The position numbers were made by a program, and so were the translations under genes. Shown piece after piece: positions 25,543 through 33,640 of a DNA stretch of 42,002 nt. This DNA is from Methylobacterium haplocladii (lineage in GTDB: Bacteria > Pseudomonadota > Alphaproteobacteria > Rhizobiales > Beijerinckiaceae), in the NCBI RefSeq assembly GCF_007992175.1, contig NZ_BJZT01000046.1, positions 1 through 42,002 on the forward strand, read 5' to 3'. Each line of letters begins with the position of its first letter. The first letter of the stretch is position 1. The notes under the pieces are model-generated. The model saw nothing but the letters and a program-made list of their open reading frames with translations, did not search any database and was not told the DNA's origin.

Positions 25543-26730
25543 ATGACCTCGCGCGCCACGTTGACCGCCCTCGTCTGTCTCGCCGGGATCGTGACGACCG
25601 TCCCGGCCTACGCCGATTTCGACGCCTGCCTCGCCGGCATCCAGGGCCAGGCCGCGGCAGCCGGCGTCTCGGCGCAGGCGTTTCGCGCCGCGACCAAGGG
25701 CATCGAATACGACGACAAGGTCATCGAGCTTTCGCAGAAGCAGCCCGAGTTCAAGACGCCGATCTGGGACTACATGGCGGCGCTGGTCGACGACGAGCGC
25801 GTCGAGGACGGCAAGGCCGCCATGCGCCGCAACGCGCAGGCGCTCGCCACCGCCGAGCAGCGCTACGGCGTCGACCGTCACGTCATCGCCGCCGTCTGGG
25901 GTGTCGAATCGAACTTCGGCAAGAATCTCGGCACGATGCCGCTGGTTCAGTCCCTCGCCACGCTCGCTTGCTCGGGCAACCGCCGCCGCGACTTCTTTCG
26001 CGGGGAATTGTTGGCGACGCTCAAGATCATCGAGCGCGGCGACATCGAACCCTCGCGCCTCACCGGCTCCTGGGCGGGGGCGTTCGGCCAGACCCAGTTC
26101 ATGCCCTCGACCTACCAGCGCCTCGCCGTCGATCTCGACGGCGACGGCCGCCGCGACGTTGTGGATTCCACCGCGGACGCGGTCGGCTCCACCGCGAACT
26201 TCCTGCGGGCCGCCAAGTGGTCGAACGGGATGGGCTGGGGCTACGAGGTGAAGCTCCCGCGCGGCTTCAACACCGCCGCCGCCGGCCGCACCCGCAAGCA
26301 CCCGGTCGGACACTGGACCTCGCTCGGGGTGACGAAGCTCGACGGCAGCGCGCTCAGCGCCTCCGGCCCCGTCGGCATCCTGGCGCCGGCCGGCGCTAAC
26401 GGACCGGCCTTCCTCGTCACCAAGAACTTCGACTCGATCTATTCCTACAATGCCGCGGAATCCTACGGGCTGGCCATCGCCGTGCTCTCGGATCGCCTGC
26501 GTGGCCGGGCCGGCGTCCAGGCCGAGTGGCCGACCGACGATCCGCCGCTCTCCCGCGCGGAGCGCCGCGACCTCCAGGTTCGGCTCACCAGAAAGGGCTA
26601 CGACGTCGGTGAGCCGGACGGCAAAGTCGGCGAAAAGACCCGTGAGGCCATCAAGGCCGTCGAGCGCAGCCTCGGCATGCCGCTGACCGGACGGCCGGGT
26701 GGGAAGGTGCTGCAGGCGCTCGGGGGCTAG
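25543..26730 (+). CDS. MltB-type lytic murein transglycosylase with peptidoglycan-binding domain
   Basis: The enzyme cleaves the glycan strands of peptidoglycan in the periplasm, forming 1,6-anhydro ends. A signal peptide (MTSRATLTALVCLAGIVTTVPAYA) is followed by an SLT_2/MltB catalytic domain (about 25-325), with catalytic Glu122 in WGVESNFGKNLG and the AFGQTQFMPSTY motif (about 182-193) typical of the family. A C-terminal peptidoglycan-binding domain (about 335-393, LQVRLTRKGYDVGEPDGKVGEKTREAIK) follows. The 395-residue length fits. It stands alone, 80 bases after leuD, with the rplS terminator region downstream. Confidence 0.92.
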   Translation: MTSRATLTALVCLAGIVTTVPAYADFDACLAGIQGQAAAAGVSAQAFRAATKGIEYDDKVIELSQKQPEFKTPIWDYMAALVDDERVEDGKAAMRRNAQALATAEQRYGVDRHVIAAVWGVESNFGKNLGTMPLVQSLATLACSGNRRRDFFRGELLATLKIIERGDIEPSRLTGSWAGAFGQTQFMPSTYQRLAVDLDGDGRRDVVDSTADAVGSTANFLRAAKWSNGMGWGYEVKLPRGFNTAAAGRTRKHPVGHWTSLGVTKLDGSALSASGPVGILAPAGANGPAFLVTKNFDSIYSYNAAESYGLAIAVLSDRLRGRAGVQAEWPTDDPPLSRAERRDLQVRLTRKGYDVGEPDGKVGEKTREAIKAVERSLGMPLTGRPGGKVLQALGG

Positions 26731-26778
26731 GAAGGCCCAACCCGAGTCTCGCACGGACGGTCGCTCTGATCACGAAAA

Positions 26779-26806
26779 AGCCCGCCCCGACGCATCGAGG
26801 CGGGCT
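26779..26806 (-). terminator. Rho-independent terminator of rplS
   Basis: An 8-bp stem (26779-26786 with 26799-26806), with possible further pairing in the loop, is followed on the minus strand by a T-run (plus-strand GAAAAAG). It may also serve the convergent transglycosylase gene. Confidence 0.75.
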
Positions 26807-26822
26807 ATTGCCGCTCTGATGA

Positions 26823-26844
26823 GGAGCCCGCGAAGGCGGGCTCC
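26823..26844. repeat. Second hairpin next to the rplS stop codon
   Basis: A perfect 9-bp stem (26823-26831 with 26836-26844) with a 4-base loop lies 7 bases after the rplS stop. It has no T-run, so it may stabilise the mRNA 3' end or assist the terminator beyond it. Confidence 0.65.
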
Positions 26845-26851
26845 GAACAAA

Positions 26852-27262
26852 TCACTCGGCGGCGGTGGGGGCTGGGGCCTTCGGCGCGCCTTTGGCAGCC
26901 TTGGCCGTGCGGTCGGTGCGCTCGACGATACGGGCCGACTTACCGCGACGATCGCGCAGGTAGTACAGCTTGGCGCGACGGACCTTGCCGCGGCGGACCA
27001 CCTTGATCGAATCGATCATCGGCGAATGCACCGGGAAGACGCGCTCGACGCCCTCGCCGTAGGAGATCTTGCGGACGGTGAAGCTCTCGTTGAGTCCGCC
27101 GCCGGAGCGCGCGATGCAGACGCCCTCGTAGGCCTGGACGCGGGTGCGCTCGCCTTCCTTGACCTTCACGTTCACGCTGAGCGTGTCGCCGGCCTGGAAG
27201 TCGGGGATGGTCTTGCCGAGACGAGCAACTTCTTCCTGCTCGAGCTGCTGGATGATGTTCAT
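26852..27262 (-). CDS. rplS: 50S ribosomal protein L19
   Basis: L19 sits at the interface between the 30S and 50S subunits. The whole family sequence is present: MNIIQQLEQEEVARLG, PDFQAGDTLSVNVKVKEG, RVQAYEGVCIAR, ERVFPVHSPMIDSIKVVRRGKVRRAKLYYLRDRRGK. A 20-residue Ala/Pro/Lys-rich tail (AKAAKGAPKAPAPTAAE) extends beyond the usual end, as in other alphaproteobacteria. Two ATG codons (27268, 27262) are possible. I chose 27262 because GGAG is then 8 bases upstream, an ideal distance. Confidence 0.97.
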   Translation of the reverse strand: MNIIQQLEQEEVARLGKTIPDFQAGDTLSVNVKVKEGERTRVQAYEGVCIARSGGGLNESFTVRKISYGEGVERVFPVHSPMIDSIKVVRRGKVRRAKLYYLRDRRGKSARIVERTDRTAKAAKGAPKAPAPTAAE

Positions 27263-27572
27263 AGACATAGCTCCGGCCGTTGAGCCGCATCATCCCGGAT
27301 GGATGACGGGCGTCAGGATTTCGGCATCCTGTTGTGAGTTGGGCTGGGCCATACAGGAGCCGGGGGCTGTTGTCACGCCTGGGCCACGGTGCCTCGCCGG
27401 GTCGCGTCGCAGTTGCCGGCTGCCCATGGGCCGCCGCGGCGTATGCGACACGCACCGCTTCCTGTTGAGAAACGCGCCATTCGAGTCCACATGGAGGAAG
27501 GTGCCGGATCGCTTCGGTGCCGTTCCCGGCCGGCCTTGAACCGGCGCCAGCGGACGAGGATTTTCCAGAGCC
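27263..27572. other. Divergent intergenic region, rplS / nfu
   Basis: This 310-base region separates rplS (minus) from the nfu gene (plus) and should contain both promoters. A short CATCC/GGATG-type inverted repeat is visible near 27288-27306 in the rplS leader, but it is too imperfect to call a riboswitch or autoregulatory site. I see no gene in it. Confidence 0.4.
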
Positions 27573-28139
27573 ATGTTCATCCAGACCGAAGCCACCCCCA
27601 ATCCAGCGACTCTCAAGTTCCTGCCCGGCCGCGTCGTGCTCGCCGAATCGACTTTCGAGGCCAAGGACGCCGAGAGTGCCGCGCGCTCGCCGCTCGCCAG
27701 TTCCCTGTTCGCCGTGCCCGGCGTCTCCGGCGTGTATTTCGGCCACGACTTCATCTCGGTGACGAAGGCCGAGGGCGAGAGCGAGTGGCCGCAGGTGAAG
27801 CCCGCCGTCCTCGGCGCGATCATGGAACATTTCCAATCCGGCGCGCCGGTGCTGGCCGAGGGTGTCGTGCTCGAAGAGGGCAGCTCGGAAGAGTTCTACG
27901 ACGAAGCCGACCACGACACCGTCGTCACCATCAAGGACCTGCTCGAAACACGCGTGCGTCCGGCCGTCGCCAGCGACGGCGGCGACATCACCTTCCGCGG
28001 CTACAAGGAAGGCGTCGTCTACCTGGAAATGAAGGGCGCCTGCTCGGGCTGTCCGTCCTCCACTGCCACGCTGCGCCAAGGCGTGCAGAATCTCTTCCGC
28101 CACTTCCTGCCGAGCGTGCGCGAAGTCCAGGCGATCTGA
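27573..28139 (+). CDS. NifU/Nfu-type iron-sulfur cluster carrier
   Basis: The protein assembles or carries [4Fe-4S] clusters for delivery to target enzymes. It has the mitochondrial/alphaproteobacterial Nfu layout: an N-terminal Nfu_N domain (MFIQTEATPNPATLKFLPG, about 1-90) and a C-terminal NifU-like domain (about 115-185) with the cluster-binding CxxC, Cys157 and Cys160, in MKGACSGCPSS. No A-type or ferredoxin domain is fused. It is followed by a hairpin with a U-rich end, so it is probably monocistronic, and then by tsaB. miaB, a [4Fe-4S] enzyme, is three genes further on and is a plausible client. Confidence 0.94.
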   Translation: MFIQTEATPNPATLKFLPGRVVLAESTFEAKDAESAARSPLASSLFAVPGVSGVYFGHDFISVTKAEGESEWPQVKPAVLGAIMEHFQSGAPVLAEGVVLEEGSSEEFYDEADHDTVVTIKDLLETRVRPAVASDGGDITFRGYKEGVVYLEMKGACSGCPSSTATLRQGVQNLFRHFLPSVREVQAI

Positions 28140-28189
28140 TTTTTTTCTGGCAGTCGGGCAACACTGCCCCGACAATTCACCCCTCGACG

Positions 28190-28220
28190 GCCGCTCCGCA
28201 CTGACGGGGCGGCTGTTTGT
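28190..28220 (+). terminator. Terminator after the nfu gene
   Basis: A 9-bp stem with one U-G pair (28190-28198 with 28205-28213) closes a 6-base loop and is followed by TGTTTGTGTC. A separate seven-T run sits right at the nfu stop codon. Confidence 0.65.
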
Positions 28221-28283
28221 GTCTTAAACGTGATCTCGTACAGGCGGTGATCGTGATCACCGTGGGTCCGCGACGGAGACACT

Positions 28284-28958
28284 TTGCGCATCCTGGCCAT
28301 CGATACGGCGCTCGACGCCTGCAGCGTCTGCGTTGCCAACGACGAGAGCGAGGAGCTTCTCGGCGAAGAGTCGATGACGCTCGCCCGCGGCCATGCCGAG
28401 GCGCTGCTGCCGCTGATCGAGCGGGTGATGGCCCGGATCGACGGCGACTTCGAGAGTCTCGACCGGGTCGCCGTCACCGTCGGCCCCGGCAGCTATACCG
28501 GCCTGCGCGTCGGCCTCTCTGCTGCCCGCGCCATCGGACTCGCGGCGAACATCCCCGTCGTCGGGGTCACGACGCTCTCGGCGCTGCTCGCTCCGCAGCT
28601 CGCGCTCAACGCCGACGGGCTGGTGGTCGCCGCGATCGATGCGCGCCATGGGGCGGTTTATCTTCAGGCGATCAGCGGGACGGGCGTTGCGGTGGCGCCG
28701 GCCCGACTCGCGATCGAGGATGCGGTCGAGCGCATCACGGAGGGCGCCATTCTCGTCGGCTCCGGCGCGCCCGCGCTCGCCGCCGCCGCGAAGGCCCGCG
28801 GCATCGCCGTTGAAGTCGCCGAGACCGGCGCGCCGCAGATCGGCTGGGTCGCCCAGCTCGGGCTGGTGGCCGACCCGGAGCAGGCGCTACCCCGCCCGCT
28901 CTACTTGCGCGGCGCCGATGCCCAACCTCAGGATCATGCGAGGATCGCCTTGCGATGA
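28284..28958 (+). CDS. tsaB: tRNA threonylcarbamoyladenosine modification protein TsaB
   Basis: TsaB is the scaffold partner of TsaD in making N6-threonylcarbamoyladenosine at position 37 of ANN-decoding tRNAs. The ASKHA fold is visible: MRILAIDTALDACSVC at the N-terminus and the signature VTVGPGSYTGLRVGLSAARAIGLA (about 68-91). Its 224 residues are normal for the family. The start is a TTG at 28284 with GGAG about 6 bases upstream; no ATG gives the complete first strand. It overlaps rimI by 4 bases (ATGA). tsaD and tsaE are not in the window. Confidence 0.92.
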   Translation: MRILAIDTALDACSVCVANDESEELLGEESMTLARGHAEALLPLIERVMARIDGDFESLDRVAVTVGPGSYTGLRVGLSAARAIGLAANIPVVGVTTLSALLAPQLALNADGLVVAAIDARHGAVYLQAISGTGVAVAPARLAIEDAVERITEGAILVGSGAPALAAAAKARGIAVEVAETGAPQIGWVAQLGLVADPEQALPRPLYLRGADAQPQDHARIALR

Positions 28959-29476
28959 CGCGCGCCCTGTCACCCTTCTGGGCCCTCGACTGGTGGTCCG
29001 CTTGGTGGGACGCCTGGGGCTCGACGCCCTACGTCGCCCCCCTGCGCGACCCGAGCCAGGCGCAGACGCTCTCGCGCCTCCATGCCACCGCCTTCGCCCG
29101 GCCCTGGGACGCGCACGAGTTCGAGCGGATGCTGTGCGAGCGCTCCACCGAGGCGCACGCTCTCTGGCGCGGAAACGGCGTCCACGGCTTCGCGCTCTCG
29201 CGAAAGGTTGCGGACGAGGCCGAGATCCTCACCATCGTGCTCTCGCCCTCGATCCGCGGCGGCGGCCACAGCCACCGCCTGCTCGGCGAGCACCTGACCG
29301 CGCTGAGCTTCGCCGGCGTGCGCAACGTCCATCTCGAGGTCGACGAGGGCAACGCTCCGGCACTGAAGCTCTACACCCGCCACGGCTTCGCCAAGACCGG
29401 CGAGCGGACCGGCTACTACGCCCGTCCCGACGGCAGCCGCGCCACGGCGCTTACCATGCGCGCGACGCTGGCATGA
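28955..29476 (+). CDS. rimI: Ribosomal protein S18 alanine N-acetyltransferase (GNAT)
   Basis: RimI acetylates the N-terminus of ribosomal protein S18. The GNAT acetyl-CoA-binding motif is RGGGHSHRLL (about 104-113), preceded by EAEILTIVLSP and followed by NVHLEVDEGNAPALKLYTRHGF, the usual RimI core. There is an N-terminal extension of about 30 residues rich in Trp (FWALDWWSAWWDAWG) that is unusual for the family and could associate with a membrane or partner. The ATG overlaps the tsaB stop as ATGA, giving a tightly coupled pair seen in many bacteria. Other GNAT substrates cannot be ruled out. Confidence 0.87.
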   Translation: MTRALSPFWALDWWSAWWDAWGSTPYVAPLRDPSQAQTLSRLHATAFARPWDAHEFERMLCERSTEAHALWRGNGVHGFALSRKVADEAEILTIVLSPSIRGGGHSHRLLGEHLTALSFAGVRNVHLEVDEGNAPALKLYTRHGFAKTGERTGYYARPDGSRATALTMRATLA

Positions 29477-29489
29477 CCGGCTGAGCGCC

Positions 29490-30383
29490 ATGACGCGCAT
29501 CGTGTTCATCGCGCGGCTCGCCGTCTATGCTTTGACCTTCGTTGCGATCGTCGGGCCGCACGTGTTGAGCCTGCGCTACGGCCGCGGGCGTCTCGCCGGC
29601 CGCCTGCCGATGCTGCTGCATCGCGTATTCCTGTGGCTGTTCTCGGTGCGCGTGACGCAGAGCGGCACGCCGCCGAAGGCCGGCGAGCCGGCACTGGTGC
29701 TGTCGAACCATGTGTCCTGGCTCGACATCGTCGTGCTCGGCTCTCTGCGACCCCTCTCCTTCGTCGCGAAATCCGAGATCGCCGGCTGGCCTGTGATCGG
29801 CACGTTCGCCCGCCTTCAGCGCACGGTCTTCATCGACCGCGCCCGGCGCGGTGCGACGGCCACCGTCAATTCCATGATCGGCGAGCGCCTCGCCGCCGGT
29901 GAACTCGTCGTGCTCTTCGCCGAGGGAACGACCGGCGACGGCCTGCGCCTGCTGCCGTTCCGCTCCTCTCTCGTCGGCGCCGCGCGCGAGGCGCTCACCG
30001 ACGGCACCGGCGGACTCGCCCGCATCCGCCTTCAGCCGCTGGCCCTCGCCTATACCGGCCGCGCCGGCTTGCCGCTGACGCGGATCGAGCGCCCGGAGGT
30101 CGCCTGGTACGGCGACATGGAACTCGCGCCCCATCTCGACCTGTTCGCACGGCGCGGACCGATCGACCTCCACGTAGTCTGGGGCGCCCCGATCGCCTTC
30201 GAGCCCGGCACCGACCGCAAGGCCGCCACCGCGACCGCCGAGGCTTCGGTGCGGCAGTCGCTGCGGGATGCGATCGCCGGCCGACCCACCGCGGTGCAAG
30301 GCACCCGCTCCGTGGAAGCCGCCGAGCGCCGGACCGGCCGCGAGGGCGCCGACGTCTCCGCGCCGGGCATCGCGGCGATCTGA
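29490..30383 (+). CDS. PlsC-type 1-acyl-glycerol-3-phosphate acyltransferase
   Basis: The enzyme transfers an acyl chain to lysophosphatidic acid or a related lysolipid at the inner membrane. An N-terminal hydrophobic segment (LAVYALTFVAIVGPHVLSL) anchors it. The catalytic NHVSWLD (HX4D, about 72-78) and the second motif FAEGTTGDG (about 140-148) are intact. It begins 13 bases after rimI and is probably in the same transcript. The C-terminus has about 30 extra low-complexity residues beyond the catalytic domain. In related genomes a fur-type gene often lies between rimI and plsC; here there is none. Confidence 0.88.
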   Translation: MTRIVFIARLAVYALTFVAIVGPHVLSLRYGRGRLAGRLPMLLHRVFLWLFSVRVTQSGTPPKAGEPALVLSNHVSWLDIVVLGSLRPLSFVAKSEIAGWPVIGTFARLQRTVFIDRARRGATATVNSMIGERLAAGELVVLFAEGTTGDGLRLLPFRSSLVGAAREALTDGTGGLARIRLQPLALAYTGRAGLPLTRIERPEVAWYGDMELAPHLDLFARRGPIDLHVVWGAPIAFEPGTDRKAATATAEASVRQSLRDAIAGRPTAVQGTRSVEAAERRTGREGADVSAPGIAAI

Positions 30384-30389
30384 CGACGG

Positions 30390-30881
30390 TCAGCCGCCCG
30401 GCGGCAACCGATACGTCGCCGCCTGTCCGTGGACCGCGCCCACTTCGTCGATCAGCTGCCACACCACGACATCCACGATCGGGAAACGCCGGCTCGATTT
30501 CGCGATGCGGGTTCCCGCATAACCGGCGACGTATCCAACGCGGGCGACGGCTGCGAGCAGCCTGTCGCGGTCGGCCCTGTCAGGCGCCTCCGCCGAGAGC
30601 CGCGACGGCATGCCGATCAACTCGTCGCGGGTATAGCCGAAGCTCGTCTGCGCGGTGCGATTGGCATAGACGAAGCATGGGTCGGGGGCGGTGTCGTGTG
30701 CGAGCAGCGCGAAGGGCGCCCGCGCATAGGCCCAATCGGCGTCCGCCCCTTCCGGTAGCAGCGGACGGCCAAGGAGACGCCGATAACTGCCGGTCAGCAA
30801 TGCGAAGAAATCCGGATCCGTTGTCAGGTCGGGGATGCCGATCTCCTCCAATTCACCGCGGCGACGCGCGTGGGAAACCAT
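30390..30881 (-). CDS. MEKHLA-domain protein (PAS-like)
   Basis: This 163-residue protein consists almost entirely of a MEKHLA domain, a PAS-related fold. Signature elements are the LLTGSYRRLLGRPLLP start, HDTAPDPCFVYANRTAQTSFGYTRDELIGMPSRLSAE (about 62-97) and the DVVVWQLIDEVGAVHGQAATY end. In plants the domain is fused to HD-ZIP III regulators; in bacteria it is free-standing with unknown ligand. The ATG at 30881 is chosen; a longer frame reaches 30932. It points away from miaB and converges on plsC with a gap of only 6 bases. Confidence 0.8.
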   Translation of the reverse strand: MVSHARRRGELEEIGIPDLTTDPDFFALLTGSYRRLLGRPLLPEGADADWAYARAPFALLAHDTAPDPCFVYANRTAQTSFGYTRDELIGMPSRLSAEAPDRADRDRLLAAVARVGYVAGYAGTRIAKSSRRFPIVDVVVWQLIDEVGAVHGQAATYRLPPGG

Positions 30882-30937
30882 GCTAAGGCGGCTGCCCGAT
30901 CGAGCGGCGGTCGGCTTGGGCCGAACGGTCAAGAATT

Positions 30938-32299
30938 ATGACATACGGCCAGGACCCGTTGAAGAAAGCCTTCGTCAAATCCTACGGTTGCCAGATGAAC
31001 GCCTACGATGCTGGGCGCATGGCGGACCTGCTCGCGGCTGAGGGCTATGCCGCGACGGACGCGGTCGAGGAGGCGGACGTCGTCGTCCTCAACACCTGCC
31101 ACATCCGGGAAAAAGCCGCCGACAAGGTTTTCTCCGAAGTCGGACGCCTGCGCGTGCTGAAGGCCGAGCGGGCCGAGCGTGGGCAGGACACCCGAATCGT
31201 CGTGGCGGGCTGCGTCGCCCAGGCCGAGGGCCGCGAGATCCTGGCGCGGACGCCGGCCGTCGACGTGGTGGTCGGGCCGCAGAGCTATCACCGGTTGCCG
31301 GAACTGCTCGCCGAGTCGCATCGCCGCCGCGTCGTCGACACCGAGTTTCCGATCGAGGACAAGTTTTCGAGATTGCCGGCCCGGCGCACCCGCGGCGTCA
31401 CCGGCTTCCTCACCATCCAGGAAGGTTGCGACAAGTTCTGCGCCTTCTGCGTGGTGCCCTATACCCGCGGAGCCGAGGTCTCGCGCTCGGTCGCGGCGAT
31501 CCGGTCCGAGGCCGAGGCGCTGGTCGCCGGGGGCGTCCGCGAGATCACGCTGATCGGCCAGAACGTGAATGCCTATCACGGCGAGGGCACGAACGGCGCG
31601 ACCGCGACGCTCGCCGAACTGATGCGCGCGCTCACCGACCTGCCGGGCCTTCTGCGTCTGCGCTACATGACCAGCCATCCCAACGACATGGGCGGCGACC
31701 TGATCGCCGCTCACGGCGATAACCCGCTGGTCATGCCCTACCTGCACTTGCCGGTGCAGTCGGGTTCGACCCGCGTACTGCAGGCGATGAACCGGAAACA
31801 CACGGCCGACGACTACCGACGCATCATCGCGCGCGTGCGCGACGTGCGGCCCGACATCGCCCTGTCCTCGGACTTCATCGTCGGATTCCCCGGCGAAACC
31901 GACGCCGAGTTCGAGGAGACGATGCGGTTGGTCTCCGACCTCACCTTCGCCAGCGCTTTCTCCTTCAAGTACAGCCCTCGCCCCGGCACGCCGGCCGCCG
32001 AGCGCACGGACGCCGTGCCCGAGAGCGTGATGAGCGAGCGCCTTTCCCGGCTTCAGACGCTCCTCGATGCACAGCGCCACGCCTTCAACGCGGCGACCGT
32101 CGGGAGCATCGTCGAGGTGTTGGTGGAGAAGGCCGGGCGGCATCCGGGCCAGGTCGCCGGCAAGACGCCGCATCTGCTGATGGTGCAGTTCGAAGCCCCG
32201 GTCTCGACCATCGGCACACTGCAGCGCGTGCGGATCGTCCGCTGCGGGTCGAACAGCCTGTTCGGCGCGTTGGAGACCGATGCGGCGGCCGCCGCGTGA
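30938..32299 (+). CDS. miaB: tRNA-2-methylthio-N6-isopentenyladenosine synthase
   Basis: MiaB is a radical-SAM methylthiotransferase that adds a 2-methylthio group to i6A37 in tRNAs reading U-starting codons. The N-terminal cluster ligands are Cys18 (SYGCQMNAYD), Cys54 (LNTCHIRE) and Cys92 (VAGCVAQ). The radical-SAM triad is Cys164, Cys168 and Cys171 in QEGCDKFCAFC. A C-terminal TRAM domain follows (about 385-445). At 453 residues it has normal length and no missing motif. It precedes phoH, as usual in alphaproteobacteria, with a 249-base gap. Confidence 0.96.
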   Translation: MTYGQDPLKKAFVKSYGCQMNAYDAGRMADLLAAEGYAATDAVEEADVVVLNTCHIREKAADKVFSEVGRLRVLKAERAERGQDTRIVVAGCVAQAEGREILARTPAVDVVVGPQSYHRLPELLAESHRRRVVDTEFPIEDKFSRLPARRTRGVTGFLTIQEGCDKFCAFCVVPYTRGAEVSRSVAAIRSEAEALVAGGVREITLIGQNVNAYHGEGTNGATATLAELMRALTDLPGLLRLRYMTSHPNDMGGDLIAAHGDNPLVMPYLHLPVQSGSTRVLQAMNRKHTADDYRRIIARVRDVRPDIALSSDFIVGFPGETDAEFEETMRLVSDLTFASAFSFKYSPRPGTPAAERTDAVPESVMSERLSRLQTLLDAQRHAFNAATVGSIVEVLVEKAGRHPGQVAGKTPHLLMVQFEAPVSTIGTLQRVRIVRCGSNSLFGALETDAAAAA

Positions 32300-32548
32300 C
32301 GGCGGTTTCGATGGACCGTTCCCGGCCCGGCTCGCCCTGTTCCGGGCCGGTGCAGCGAACGCGGAACCCGATCCGGGGCTCGGCACAAGACACCGCGCAG
32401 CGTCGAAACCCCAGCGCCACCGATCCAGAGCCGCTGACGCCGACCTTCTCTCACGGGAGCCCGGATCACCGTCCGCTTGCGCTGCAGGTATCCGGGACAG
32501 GGCCGAGCGAGTTCACACGAATGAGGCCGCGCTTGAAGGATCTTGCCA
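32300..32548 (+). other. miaB-phoH intergenic region with a 9-bp hairpin
   Basis: A perfect 9-bp inverted repeat (32322-32330 with 32342-32350, 11-base loop) lies just after the miaB stop. It lacks a T-run, so it is either a weak terminator or an mRNA-stabilising hairpin. No gene is visible in the rest. Confidence 0.45.
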
Positions 32549-33640
32549 GTGCCGAGTGATGCCGGGCGTGGGCTGAAGGCCCGGGGATCGGCCGCGCGCA
32601 GCGGCCTCGCCGAAACGGTCGAGGTCTCGCTGACCTTCGACGACAACCGGCTCGCGAGCCTGGTCTTCGGCCAATACGACCAGAACGTCGCCCATATCGA
32701 GCGGCGGCTTGAGGTCACGGCGACCGCCCTCGGCAACCACCTCGTCCTGAAGGGGCCGCCGGATGCCGCCGAGAAGGGCCGACGGGTTTTCGAGCGTCTT
32801 TATGGCCGGGTCGCCAAGGGCGGCACCGCGCTGACGCTGGGCGATGTCGATGGGGTGATTCAGGAGGTCACGGTACAGGGCAACCTGTTCCCGTCGGCCG
32901 AGGTCGCGGCCGACCCCGAGCGCGAACATTTCGAGCAGATCGCCACCCGCCGCCGCGGGGCCGTGCGCGCCCGCAACGCGGCGCAGAGCGAATACATCAA
33001 GCTACTGCGCTCCAACGAACTCGTCTTCGCCGAGGGGCCGGCCGGCACGGGCAAGACCTGGCTCGCGGTGGGTCACGCGGTCTCGCTGCTGGAGCAGGGC
33101 CATGCCGAACGGCTGATTCTTTCGCGGCCGGCGGTGGAGGCCGGCGAACGCCTCGGCTTCCTGCCGGGCGACATGCGCGAAAAGGTCGATCCGTATCTGC
33201 GCCCGATCTACGACGCGCTCTACGACTTCATGGAGGCCCGCCACGTCGACCGAGGCCTGCAGACCGGCGTGATCGAGATCGCGCCGCTCGCCTTCATGCG
33301 CGGGCGCACGCTCACCAACGCCGTCGTGCTGCTGGATGAGGCGCAGAACACCACGTCGATGCAGATGAAGATGTTTCTCACCCGGCTGGGCGAGAACTCG
33401 CGCATGATCATCACCGGCGACCCGAGCCAGATCGACCTGCCGCCGGGGCAGAAATCGGGGCTCGTCGAGGCGGTCAACATCCTCGACGGCGTCGAGGGCA
33501 TCGGCCGCGTGCGCTTCCGCGACGTCGACGTGGTGCGCCACGATCTCGTCCGGCGCATCGTCACCGCCTACGAGGCCGCGAGTCACGGCGAGGCCGAGGC
33601 GGATCGCAACCCGATGTCGCGGCGGCGCCCGCTGGCGTGA
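32549..33640 (+). CDS. PhoH-like ATPase (YbeZ type)
   Basis: This P-loop ATPase of the PhoH family is linked to RNA metabolism and usually works beside the endoribonuclease YbeY. Walker A is GPAGTGKT (about 163-170), Walker B is AVVLLDEAQN (about 264-273), and TRLGENSRMIITGDPSQIDLP is the family's diagnostic segment. An N-terminal KH-like segment (about 25-85) is present. I chose the GTG at 32549, with AAGGA 8 bases upstream, over a TTG six bases earlier. ybeY, normally the next gene, is missing here: a broken kinase gene begins inside the phoH stop codon. Confidence 0.93.
   Translation: MPSDAGRGLKARGSAARSGLAETVEVSLTFDDNRLASLVFGQYDQNVAHIERRLEVTATALGNHLVLKGPPDAAEKGRRVFERLYGRVAKGGTALTLGDVDGVIQEVTVQGNLFPSAEVAADPEREHFEQIATRRRGAVRARNAAQSEYIKLLRSNELVFAEGPAGTGKTWLAVGHAVSLLEQGHAERLILSRPAVEAGERLGFLPGDMREKVDPYLRPIYDALYDFMEARHVDRGLQTGVIEIAPLAFMRGRTLTNAVVLLDEAQNTTSMQMKMFLTRLGENSRMIITGDPSQIDLPPGQKSGLVEAVNILDGVEGIGRVRFRDVDVVRHDLVRRIVTAYEAASHGEAEADRNPMSRRRPLA

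Noticed and set aside
27263..27310. Possible L19 leader regulatory RNA
   Set aside because: The inverted repeat is short and imperfect and could arise by chance.
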